NCBI GenBank assembly: GCA_039961735.1
Contig: JABRVX010000004.1
Location: forward strand, 67,220 to 131,219
Length of the DNA stretch: 64,000 nucleotides
Direction: 5' to 3'
From: Fimbriimonadia bacterium
GTDB taxonomy: Bacteria; Armatimonadota; Fimbriimonadia; Fimbriimonadales; JABRVX01
Position numbers and translations under genes: made by a program. The notes under the pieces were generated by a model. That model was not told the origin of the DNA. It saw only the letters and a list, made by a program, of their open reading frames with translations, and made no database searches. Each line of letters begins with the position of its first letter. The stretch's first letter is position 1. Below, piece after piece: positions 14,567 to 23,031 of this stretch.

Positions 14567-15694
14567 CTACCCGTTGTAGATGATGCGCTTCACGACGTCA
14601 ATCGTCTCGGCGGCGTCACCTGTGGATTGTGCACGGCGGAGGTCGTCACGGCGGGCGTAGACCAGCAGCGCCTTCTTCATGGCATTGGCGAAGAACTCCT
14701 TGCTGAGCGCCATCGCCCGCACCTGCTCCGTGCGATACGTAAACTGATCTTCACCGAACCACCCATCGTAGCCAGTATCCACCGCGGCATAGCAGAACTC
14801 CACCAAACGCCAGATGTCATCCGTGCCGGTGATACGATCCTCGTCGTTCGAGTTGTACTTCGCGGCGTTGATGTGGAAGTTGGCGATAGGCACTCCCATG
14901 CGCTTGAGCAGGTACAGGCTGTCCGCGGGCTGATTACCTACCATCTGTTCGTGCCCGTAATCTATCACCACGCCCATCACCGTCTTGCCGAGGTTCTTGT
15001 TGACCTCGAGAGCAACCAATGCGGCTTTGCCCACGGTATTCACGATCATGTTGCCTTCGCGCGGCTCCTTCTGCTTCGCCTCGGTGCCGAACTTCAGGCC
15101 TAACTGCGCCGCCCGCTCAGCGATGGCAGTACAACCCTCGATGAACCAATCGAGCCGCTCGCCGTAATCCACCTCGAAGTGATAGTCCCACCCATCGGAT
15201 CCGGGCCACAATTGACAGGACGCGCACCCCAGCTCCTTGCCAATCTCTACCCCTTGCAGGCAGAGTGCTAGGCAATCCCTTCGCACCCCCGGATCGGGAT
15301 GGGTAACACCACCGAACTTCCACTTAGGATCGGACCACGTGTTCATGTTCATGTTGGTGCAGACGACACCGTGCTCGGCGAGTGCTGCACGCACGCTTTC
15401 GATGCGTCGCTGGTCCTTTGCATAGTGAGCATCTATGAAGCAGCGTTCGTGAAACTCGATGCCTTTGATACCAGCCGCCTTCACCCTTGCGATCTGAGCC
15501 TCTTCGGAGGCGTCGAAATCGGTGTTACTATTGTAGCCATCGGGGCAAAAGCGGTCGCGAAACTCCCCCGCGCACCAGTGCCCAGCGGAGAAGTTGATGC
15601 CGTACTCGTCCAGGAAGCGATTGACCTTGTCGCCTTCCAGATAGCCACCGTACTCGGTCGACAGCTTAGCTAGCTTGTCGGAAGATACGTTCAT
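14567..15694 (-). CDS. Xylose-isomerase-like TIM-barrel protein (sugar isomerase/epimerase)
   Basis: 375 residues. TIM-barrel features of the xylose isomerase-like superfamily are present: GIKGIEFHERCF, SCQLWPGSDGWDYHF, FGTEAKQKEPRE with an acidic metal ligand, GVVIDYGHEQMVG with Asp/His, and WFGEDQFTYR. The substrate is not predictable; a pentose/hexose isomerase or keto-sugar epimerase is likely, in line with other carbohydrate genes here. The ATG at 15694 follows GAGGT by 6 nt; the longer open frame upstream crosses an inverted repeat and is rejected. It lies 51 nt upstream of selD but selD has its own promoter. Confidence 0.78.
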   Translation of the reverse strand: MNVSSDKLAKLSTEYGGYLEGDKVNRFLDEYGINFSAGHWCAGEFRDRFCPDGYNSNTDFDASEEAQIARVKAAGIKGIEFHERCFIDAHYAKDQRRIESVRAALAEHGVVCTNMNMNTWSDPKWKFGGVTHPDPGVRRDCLALCLQGVEIGKELGCASCQLWPGSDGWDYHFEVDYGERLDWFIEGCTAIAERAAQLGLKFGTEAKQKEPREGNMIVNTVGKAALVALEVNKNLGKTVMGVVIDYGHEQMVGNQPADSLYLLKRMGVPIANFHINAAKYNSNDEDRITGTDDIWRLVEFCYAAVDTGYDGWFGEDQFTYRTEQVRAMALSKEFFANAMKKALLVYARRDDLRRAQSTGDAAETIDVVKRIIYNG

Positions 15695-15871
15695 TTCGGA
15701 CCTCGGATGTTCGTGCTGCTCAGCCTCTTCGCCGCTCGCCCGCCCTCTCCCTGCCTCAGCGGGCAAGCTGTCCACCATTCTGGTCGGCGATGCGCCCCGC
15801 GGCGGCGCGTCACACATGCATCCCGTGAAGTCCGATCCCCGCCGCCCGCTATGGCGCAACACCGCAGAACC

Positions 15872-15976
15872 GTCGTGCTGAGCCCGTCGAAGCATGCCCA
15901 CGCTTGCCCCGATCACTGCATCTCTGCGTGGTGGCGTGCGATTTCCGACCGCATGCTTCGACGGGCTCAGCACGAC
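15872..15976. repeat. Inverted repeat, 26-bp perfect arms (dispersed palindromic element)
   Basis: Arms at 15872-15897 and 15951-15976 are exact reverse complements (GTCGTGCTGAGCCCGTCG.. / ..CGACGGGCTCAGCACGAC). Related single or paired arms occur at 43312-43337 and 56347-56450. This fills most of the 356-nt gap between two minus-strand genes; I see no gene in the rest of 15695-16050. Confidence 0.85.
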
Positions 15977-16050
15977 GGGCTACCGCAATGGATAATCACC
16001 TACTGGGTCAGCGGATGTCAGATCACAGGAGTTGTCAGACCTGCGACGTA

Positions 16051-17349
16051 TCAATAGAACAAGAACACGAACCAGTTCTTCATAGGCTTACCGTCGTCGT
16101 CCTTCGAGCGGTTGTCTAGACCCGGCATGTTCTGACGCCAATACACCAGCCACTTGCCCATGCAGTCGGGCGCCAGATCCTTGTAGCGATCTAGCACGGC
16201 CGCGGTCCACGGCTTTGCCACATCCTTTCCGTCCGGACCACTGCCCATGCGCCAGTCCTCGATGGTGGACATCACGGGCTCGGTGTTGGACTGATCATAG
16301 TGACTGCGTCCGTTCGGCGGAAAGTGAACGTTACCACCGGTTGCCACGTAGTTCTTCAGTGTCCACGTCTTCTCCCCGTCCGTCACGACAGCGGTGTTAG
16401 GATCGGGATAGCTGATACCCTTCCCCTCTCCCCAAAGCGGGTAGTAGGAGTTGAACGGAAGCTCGAACCGCTTGTCCAGGTCGAACATCGCATACTCGTA
16501 GAAGTACTTCTTGAAGTAGGGAATGCAGCCGCTGTGCGCCATTCCCTCCATCGAGTGACCCAGGTTCTCCATGGCACACCCGATTCCACGATCCTGATTG
16601 AAGCAGTTGATGCGCACCGATCGCCCTGTCCACTTCTGATCCGGGTCGCCGCCGTTGCCAGCCTGCGCGAACTTGTCCGGAATGCGCTGGAAGTTGTCGT
16701 CATACACCGGCTTCATTTCCACGCACTCCAAGCAGCGGAAGTCACCGGTCGCCGCGGCGGTGAACCACACCTCGTGCACGTAACCCTGATCCACCAGTTC
16801 GTCCAGTCGTAGGTAGCGCTTCGGGTCTTTCGGGTCGCGCACGCCGATGTGCTCAGCGAACTTCTCCGAGAAGAATCCGCCGTAGTCGCAGTTCCAGCGG
16901 TTCTCCGGCACGTTGGGTTTGATGGGGCTCTTGCGGCTGTTCTTCTCCTTGCGGTCTTCGTCCCGCAGGTCCACATAGCGCCACACGCTGTATTCCAAGA
17001 AAGCAGGTGCCGAGGGGTTCTTGTATCCGTGATACCGGCTACTCTCGCGCAAGGCCGCGATCAGGTCGTTGGCGAGCCGCATCGGCTTGGCGGGGTCCAC
17101 TTCGTTCGAGAAGTTGATCATCAAGATGCGCGGGTGCATCTGACGGATGCGGTCGTGGTTCTTCACGAGCCACTCGTCGGAGTTCGCGCGACTCCACTTG
17201 TTCGGCCACATCGTGTTATCGGCCGGGTCGTCGAGCGGCTTCGGGGTCCCGTCGGATCGGAAGTTGGCCTGCCAATCGCTGGGGCTCTGGGCGGGGACGC
17301 AAGCCGGAATACACGCGAGTAGGAACAGGAAGAGCCCAATCAACACCAT
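16051..17349 (-). CDS. Secreted protein of unknown function (possible lipoprotein)
   Basis: 432 residues. The N-terminus MVLIGLFLFLLACIPACVPA is a signal peptide with a plausible lipobox (LLAC or IPAC). The rest is hydrophilic and rich in Trp, Tyr and Asp, with motifs such as RWNCDYGGFFSEKF, GCAMENLGHSMEGMAHSG and PMKNWFVFLFY at the end. His-Glu-rich GHSMEGMAH could bind metal, but I recognise no family. ATG 17349 is chosen for the signal peptide; a TATACT box about 30 nt upstream is a candidate -10. It is divergent from a padR gene 118 nt away, which may regulate it. Confidence 0.65.
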   Translation of the reverse strand: MVLIGLFLFLLACIPACVPAQSPSDWQANFRSDGTPKPLDDPADNTMWPNKWSRANSDEWLVKNHDRIRQMHPRILMINFSNEVDPAKPMRLANDLIAALRESSRYHGYKNPSAPAFLEYSVWRYVDLRDEDRKEKNSRKSPIKPNVPENRWNCDYGGFFSEKFAEHIGVRDPKDPKRYLRLDELVDQGYVHEVWFTAAATGDFRCLECVEMKPVYDDNFQRIPDKFAQAGNGGDPDQKWTGRSVRINCFNQDRGIGCAMENLGHSMEGMAHSGCIPYFKKYFYEYAMFDLDKRFELPFNSYYPLWGEGKGISYPDPNTAVVTDGEKTWTLKNYVATGGNVHFPPNGRSHYDQSNTEPVMSTIEDWRMGSGPDGKDVAKPWTAAVLDRYKDLAPDCMGKWLVYWRQNMPGLDNRSKDDDGKPMKNWFVFLFY

Positions 17350-17456
17350 ATTCGGAGGTCCTTTCGAATGTTCTACCAAGTATAGACTGTACGGCCTCTC
17401 GAACGGTCCAAACGGGAACTTCCGCTTCGCCGATCTGAGTTGTGTGAGCGACATGA

Positions 17457-17462
17457 TACAAT
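17457..17462 (+). promoter_or_regulatory. Extended -10 (TGaTACAAT) implying leaderless padR mRNA
   Basis: TG-A-TACAAT ends 5 nt before ATG 17468 (AGGCC between). The TG extension can replace a -35, which is not visible. A PadR dimer bound here could autoregulate and also affect the divergent gene. Confidence 0.6.
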
Positions 17463-17467
17463 AGGCC

Positions 17468-18028
17468 ATGCCTTCCCGGCAGCAACTCGCCGAGTTCGAT
17501 TACGTTCTGTTGGGCGCCGTGTACCGCGGCTACCCAACCGGCTACTCCATCCGGAACCTCATTCTGCGAACGAAAGGCTCACGATGGAGCGGCAGCACTG
17601 GAGCTGTGTACCCCGCGCTGCGCCGGCTCGAGGCATCCGGCTACCTTGCCGCAGAGACAGCTGGCAAAGCCTCGCGAGCAAGGACCTCTTACTCGCTGAC
17701 GCCCAAGGGCACCGAGGCGCTCCGCCGATGGATGATGGGGCCGGTCTCGGAAGAAGACCTCGGGATGATGTCCGATCCGCTTCGCTCCCGGTGCCTGAAT
17801 CTTCGGCTGCTCAAGCCACGGGAGAGGGTGACAGCGGTTCGGCAGTGGATCGAGCAGAACGAGGCATACATCGCCTACTTCACACAACGGCTGGGCGAGT
17901 TGCCGGGCAAAGACCGCTTCGTGGACTTGGCGTTTCTCAATCTCGCGCACCTGCTCGAGGGCCGCCGCCGCTGGCTGCTGTTGCTGGCGGACGAGGTAGG
18001 CCTTAAGCTGGAGCAGACCGACAGCTAG
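17468..18028 (+). CDS. PadR-family transcriptional regulator
   Basis: 186 residues. N-terminal winged helix with the PadR signature: LLGAVYRGYPTGYSIRNLI, then GSTGAVYPALRRLEASGYL and SYSLTPKGTEALRRW; the C-terminal half is a Vir-like dimerisation helix region (LRLLKPRERVTAVRQWIEQNEAY). PadR proteins are usually ligand-responsive repressors. The adjacent divergent secreted-protein gene is the likely target along with padR itself. The start is fixed by the leaderless -10 box. Confidence 0.9.
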   Translation: MPSRQQLAEFDYVLLGAVYRGYPTGYSIRNLILRTKGSRWSGSTGAVYPALRRLEASGYLAAETAGKASRARTSYSLTPKGTEALRRWMMGPVSEEDLGMMSDPLRSRCLNLRLLKPRERVTAVRQWIEQNEAYIAYFTQRLGELPGKDRFVDLAFLNLAHLLEGRRRWLLLLADEVGLKLEQTDS

Positions 18029-18040
18029 CAGGCCAGCCTC

Positions 18041-18128
18041 GTTAGGAACTGCGCGAGCCTTCTCGCGCCTTGGATCTTCCCGGGAGTGCCACGACAGAAA
18101 GCGCGAGCAGGCTCGCGCAGTTCCTAAC
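18041..18128. repeat. 28-bp near-perfect inverted repeat
   Basis: Arms 18041-18068 and 18101-18128 (GTTAGGAACTGCGCGAGCCT... and its complement) match at 27 of 28 positions. Each arm also holds a small self-complementary GCGCGAG/CTCGCGC hairpin. It lies between convergent padR and alpha-2-macroglobulin genes. Confidence 0.8.
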
Positions 18129-18197
18129 GCGCGTTCACCTTACCGTATTCCCCATACCCCCTCACTGCATCGTACTACCACGCAGGGCCGGCGGAAC

Positions 18198-18232
18198 GGG
18201 ACGGGGCGCCGCCTCCGGCGGCGCCCCGTCCC
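18198..18232. terminator. 16-bp GC-rich perfect hairpin, probable bidirectional terminator
   Basis: GGGACGGGGCGCCGCC, loop TCC, then its exact complement. It sits 18 nt beyond the alpha-2-macroglobulin stop on one side and 170 nt beyond padR on the other. No U-tract. Confidence 0.6.
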
Positions 18233-18249
18233 CTACATGATATGCAAAG

Positions 18250-21200
18250 CTACCTGTCTGCAGACACAGTCAGCGTTTGGGGGGGCGAGTAGGTCACCTC
18301 GTCCGGGTTGTAATACTGATACACCCGGCTGGATGGAGTGCGGGCCCGCAGCGGGTATTTGGCGATCAGCCGATACGAAAACTCCACCGCCCTACCTTTC
18401 TCCAGCTTGTCGAAGTACAGGATCGCCTGTCGGCCGGTGAGGCTGAACTTCTGGATCACCTTGCTGCCTACCATCTCTTGCAGATCGCCGGTCATCACCT
18501 CGAACCCGGGAGGAATGCCCAGGTCCACGATGACCATATTGGCCGCCTGTCCTGGCCCCCGATATTCCAACGAAACCCTGCACGTCACCATGTCGTTGGC
18601 GGCGAGGTCGCGCTTGTCGTAGCGGACCTCGATGTCCATCTCGCGCTGTTCGCGGTTGCGCACCTTGTCCCAGGGAGCATAGTAGATCCCGACGATCTGG
18701 TACATCGGGCCGCTCTTACCTGAGTACTCGATGCGGACATCGTTGGAGCCTACCGTCACCACATCGCGTGCGTCGAACTGGCGCACTACCTCGTAGTCCT
18801 CGGGGGTTAGCACGAACGTACCGATCACCTTTCCGTTCACTAACACACGACCCTCGCCGTTCATCCCTTCGGCAGTAGCCTCCGAAGCGCGAATGAGCGC
18901 TTTCAGTGCGAACACGGTGGCTTGAGTGGAATACCACGTGCCGTTCGGGTCCTTCGCCGCGATCAGGTAGGCGATCACCTTCTGGAGCGTCTCTGCCCTG
19001 TCACCGGCCTCCGTAAGTGCGAGGGCCACGATCGCGGTGGTCTCCACGTCGCCGCCACGCCCGGAGCCGTATACCAGCGTGCGATCGGACGCCGCGAAGT
19101 AGATGTGATCGCCGTCGCGCTTGGCCTGAGCGAGCACGGCATCGAGAGCCTGCCGGCCCGCCGCCCTGTCACCAGATAGGTAGAACGCGTTGGCTGCCAG
19201 TGCTAGGCCGTATGGATCGTTTTCGGCCGCAAACCGCTGCTTCAGCCATCCCGTCGCCTTCTGCAACGCTGCGCTCTTCTCGCTTGTGTGCGCAAGCGCC
19301 CATGCGATGTAGGCGGTCGTCTTGAACACGTCGCTCTGGCGGTTGATGGCGCCTTCCGCGATGCCGCCCTTGTCCGGCGTCCAGGTGCCGTCGGCGGCCT
19401 GTTTGGACTCCAGCCATGCGCGCGTTCTCGTCAGCAGATTGGGGTCTACGGCGTATACGCGGGCCATGTCTGCGAACTCCATCAGGCCGTACGCAGTCAG
19501 CACTTGGTGCGCGGGAGGATTGCCGAACCACTCGAACCCTCCTCCGGGCACCTCGAAGCTCAGCAGTCGCTGGTAGCCGAGGTTGATGTACTGTTCGGCC
19601 TTCATCTGGATCGCAGGCGTAATCTGCTTGCTTCGCTTCATGTAGTCCAGCACCAACACGTTCGGATACGTGACGGAGCTGGTCTGCTCGAAGCATCCGA
19701 ACGGCATGCGTAGCAGGTTGTCCAACCCGTCTATGGCCGTCGCCATCACCCCGGGGTAGATGCGAACCAGCACATTCGATGCACCGTCGATCGCATAGCC
19801 CGGAATGTCCACTGTGAATTGCTCGGTGCCATTCAATTGGCCGCTCTTGCCTATGGTCTCTCTACGTCCATCCGGCAACACATCGATCTCGCGAGTCATC
19901 GCGTCCGACAGTCTATCACCATACGCCTTCACCACCAGCTTCTGCCTGCCCAGACCCTTCACCCGAAACTTGAAGTAGGCCGCGCGAACCTCGCTAGGTC
20001 CCATTTCCACGGTCTGCTCGCGCCCACTCAGGAACTCGATGCCGTCGCTGGATTCCATCACGAGACGGACCTTCTGACGACCGGGCAGGTAGTTGTAGAT
20101 GGCAATGGGTATGTTCAGCTCGTCGTTCTGCGTGAGGGCGACGGGCAGGTCAATGTCTACGAAGAAGTCCTGAAACACCTTCAAACCGATAGTAGACGAG
20201 CCGAGGTTGCCGGATCCGTTGACCGCCGATGCGCTAACACGCCAGGTGGTGATGGAATCCGCTAGTGGTATCTCGATACTCGCACGTCCGTTCTCGTCGG
20301 TTAGCACTTCGGGGTTCCAGTACACAGTTTCGGGGAAGTACTGCCTCATGCGTGGCTCGGCTGCACCTTCCGGCTTCATCCCACCAATCGGCTGAGATGC
20401 TGGGAGTTCTGTCGCACCCGCCTTGAACATCATGGCATCCGCTAGAAGCGCCTTGTCCACCGCCATCTCGCTTTCCCGTCCGAGTCGGAACACGCCACCT
20501 CCGCCTCGCCCACCAATGCCCCACACTACATCTCCTCTGCCAAGCTGCTGTCCGATGAACTCGCCGTTCTCGAAGAAGCCGAGACCGAACACCGTTCCCT
20601 GGCCGCCGTGGACACTCACGTACGCCGTGATGTCGTCGAAGGTGTCGAACACCCCATCGAGCCCTGCGCTGACAACTAGCAGCGTATGCGCGAACTGCTG
20701 GCCACCTCGCCCCCGCCAAGTTGCCTGAGCCCAGGCGTCCTCCCAGTTGCGCACTCGCAGACGTCGGCCCCATTCGTCGCGTATGTCATTTGCACTCAGC
20801 CACCCGCGCGCAACCAGCATGTTCCAGTCGGCTTCCGTCGCGGGCATGCCGATGCGATCGTTAGGGGCGCCGGCACGCTCGTCCTGCCACCGTTTTACCA
20901 CCGCGGCGATGCGCGTGGCTCGCGCTTCGATGTCCTTCGACCACCGCTCGAGGAAGGGCTCGAGCTTCTTCGTGTAGCTGTTAGCGTCAACGGCCACTCC
21001 AGTGATAGGCTCTGCCTGTGCGAAGAGCGCCTGAGCGGCTCGCTGAGTTGCCGGGGAGTAGTCGGCGGGCTCGAACAACCTGCCAGGGGTGATCGAGTGG
21101 ATCTCATAGCGCGGGTGTAGAAGTTCTTGCTCCAACATGAAATACACGCGCTCCATGCCCGGCTGCATGTCTTGCAGCGCGAACACGCTCTCGTCCACGA

Positions 21201-22953
21201 TGCTCAACCCTACGCTGGAGACGCCCTTGCGCCCCACTTGCAGCAGCAGCGTGGCCTTCTCGCCAGGGCGATAGGTCTCGCGATCGAGTGTCAGCTTCAC
21301 CGCTAGGTCCGACGAAGGTGACACGAACACCACGCGCGAGTCCCGCACGATGTTGCCCGAGTGCGTGAGACGATAGGCCAGCACGCGAATGGTGCCTGCC
21401 ATGTCATCGGTAGGTGCAAGCGTCAGCCTCGCCACGCCGTTCACGGCATCCACAGACCGGGTAAGCACCGCTCGCCCATTCTTAATCACGTCGAAGAACA
21501 CGGTTGCCGTCGGTCCGCCCCCGACGAGGTAAGCGTCGCATACCAGATCCGACCCGACACGCACTAGAGACGTGTGTGGCCTCAAGAGAATGCCCGCGTC
21601 CGATGCATCGGCAGCCAGGTCCAGACTCCCCATAGCTTCGTTGCCGGCCGAGTCACGCGCCGACACTACCAACCTCGCAGGGCCCGATGCACCCGCCGAC
21701 GCGAACATCGCCTTGGGCACGCTCAGGATGGCGATCCCTGCCTCGTCTGCAATTGCGGCGCGCGTCGGTTCCGACGTGTCATCACCCACCCAAACACTGG
21801 CGCCCCCGACCGGCCGCCCGTCAGGAGTCGAGCACACGGCGAAGACGTTCATGTCCAGCCCTCGCACTGCCGTCGGGCGCTCGGGTATCAGGTTCACGAT
21901 CATGCCGCTCTGTGCCACCGTGACCGAGCGACTCGCCTCCTGCGTGTGGTCTGCGGTGTCGGTCACTTTGGCATGGACGCTCATCAGTGCGGCGCCTTGC
22001 TGCAACGGCTGTCCGACGAAGTGGCTCGGGAGGCGCTGTTCGAAGCGAAAGCGCCCTTCTGAATCGGTGCGCCCGGTTAACTTCGCGAACTCGCTGAAGC
22101 CCACATCGTATTTGCTGAACATGAGCTCCACTGCGGCGCCCGAGACAGGCTTACCGAAGACGTAATCCGCGCGAACCCAGCCGGTCGCGACTTCGCCCGG
22201 CACGTAGAACGGCTTGTCCGTTTCCACGGTCACCTTGAACTTTGGGAGCACGTAGCGGTCCACGGTAACGGTCTTCTGCTCGTCGCTCCCAGCAATCAGC
22301 GCGCGAATCGTGTACGGACCCATATTGATCTCGTCCGCCAACTGGAAGTCCGCCGAGACGACGCCGAACTGCGAGGTGCGAAGAGCCTTCTTGAACACCT
22401 TGTTGCCCTTGGAATCCTCCACCTCCAGCACGGCGTCCTGCGCAGCCACCGGCTTGCGATTCGCAGTCCACAGTGCGAGTGCCCGAATGTGGATGATTTG
22501 GCCCGGCTGGTAGAGGGGTTTATCGGTGGTTAGCAGGATGCCGACCGGCCGCTCCACCCTCACGTCGCTTTCCAGCACGTCCCGCTCGCCGAGGCCCTCG
22601 GTCTCGACGACCAGCTTGTACGAGCCTGCTTGGAGATTGGGCACGCGGAAGTTGGCATCCACACTGCCATTCGGCCCGGTCTTGCCCGAAAAGAGATCGT
22701 ACTCCTTGCCGCCTTCCGCCCGCAGTCTCACCGACACTTCGGCACCGCCAACACTCTTGGAAGCGATATGGTCGCGGCAGACGATTCGAACGCTGCCCGC
22801 GCTATCGGCGAGCATCTTGCTGCTGGACAAGAGCCGGGTCTCCAGCCTCGGGTACCCCTTGGCCTGCTGACCAGAGATGAACAGAGCCGCGATGCCGATC
22901 AGGGCCAGGCTGGCCCATCTCCGCACTCGCGGCTCCATGACGTGATTTCGCAT
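18250..22953 (-). CDS. Bacterial alpha-2-macroglobulin (thioester protease inhibitor)
   Basis: 1567 residues. A signal peptide (WASLALIGIAALFISG) is followed by repeated macroglobulin-like beta domains (TTDKPLYQPGQIIHIRALAL, ETDKPFYVPGEVATGWV), a bait region, WNPEVLTDENGRASIEIPLADS, and a thioester domain with GCFEQ: Cys1087 and Gln1090 form the thioester. A C-terminal receptor-like beta domain ends the protein. Such proteins trap proteases in the periplasm. The intact CxEQ suggests an active, covalent trap. ATG 22953 follows GAGGAGGTT by 6-7 nt. No pbpC-like gene, the common partner, is adjacent; the upstream neighbour is glutamate dehydrogenase. Confidence 0.93.
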   Translation of the reverse strand: MRNHVMEPRVRRWASLALIGIAALFISGQQAKGYPRLETRLLSSSKMLADSAGSVRIVCRDHIASKSVGGAEVSVRLRAEGGKEYDLFSGKTGPNGSVDANFRVPNLQAGSYKLVVETEGLGERDVLESDVRVERPVGILLTTDKPLYQPGQIIHIRALALWTANRKPVAAQDAVLEVEDSKGNKVFKKALRTSQFGVVSADFQLADEINMGPYTIRALIAGSDEQKTVTVDRYVLPKFKVTVETDKPFYVPGEVATGWVRADYVFGKPVSGAAVELMFSKYDVGFSEFAKLTGRTDSEGRFRFEQRLPSHFVGQPLQQGAALMSVHAKVTDTADHTQEASRSVTVAQSGMIVNLIPERPTAVRGLDMNVFAVCSTPDGRPVGGASVWVGDDTSEPTRAAIADEAGIAILSVPKAMFASAGASGPARLVVSARDSAGNEAMGSLDLAADASDAGILLRPHTSLVRVGSDLVCDAYLVGGGPTATVFFDVIKNGRAVLTRSVDAVNGVARLTLAPTDDMAGTIRVLAYRLTHSGNIVRDSRVVFVSPSSDLAVKLTLDRETYRPGEKATLLLQVGRKGVSSVGLSIVDESVFALQDMQPGMERVYFMLEQELLHPRYEIHSITPGRLFEPADYSPATQRAAQALFAQAEPITGVAVDANSYTKKLEPFLERWSKDIEARATRIAAVVKRWQDERAGAPNDRIGMPATEADWNMLVARGWLSANDIRDEWGRRLRVRNWEDAWAQATWRGRGGQQFAHTLLVVSAGLDGVFDTFDDITAYVSVHGGQGTVFGLGFFENGEFIGQQLGRGDVVWGIGGRGGGGVFRLGRESEMAVDKALLADAMMFKAGATELPASQPIGGMKPEGAAEPRMRQYFPETVYWNPEVLTDENGRASIEIPLADSITTWRVSASAVNGSGNLGSSTIGLKVFQDFFVDIDLPVALTQNDELNIPIAIYNYLPGRQKVRLVMESSDGIEFLSGREQTVEMGPSEVRAAYFKFRVKGLGRQKLVVKAYGDRLSDAMTREIDVLPDGRRETIGKSGQLNGTEQFTVDIPGYAIDGASNVLVRIYPGVMATAIDGLDNLLRMPFGCFEQTSSVTYPNVLVLDYMKRSKQITPAIQMKAEQYINLGYQRLLSFEVPGGGFEWFGNPPAHQVLTAYGLMEFADMARVYAVDPNLLTRTRAWLESKQAADGTWTPDKGGIAEGAINRQSDVFKTTAYIAWALAHTSEKSAALQKATGWLKQRFAAENDPYGLALAANAFYLSGDRAAGRQALDAVLAQAKRDGDHIYFAASDRTLVYGSGRGGDVETTAIVALALTEAGDRAETLQKVIAYLIAAKDPNGTWYSTQATVFALKALIRASEATAEGMNGEGRVLVNGKVIGTFVLTPEDYEVVRQFDARDVVTVGSNDVRIEYSGKSGPMYQIVGIYYAPWDKVRNREQREMDIEVRYDKRDLAANDMVTCRVSLEYRGPGQAANMVIVDLGIPPGFEVMTGDLQEMVGSKVIQKFSLTGRQAILYFDKLEKGRAVEFSYRLIAKYPLRARTPSSRVYQYYNPDEVTYSPPQTLTVSADR

Positions 22954-23031
22954 TCCGTAACCTCCTCGTCGGACAGGCACCCTAAGACGCTTCGTCCTCT
23001 TAGAGGCACGGCGGCCCCGATCGGTTACAGC

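Noticed and set aside
15695-15973. Longer N-terminus for the xylose-isomerase-like protein
   Set aside because: The extension translates the palindromic repeat (SPSKHA...LRRAQHD) and a proper SD precedes ATG 15694.
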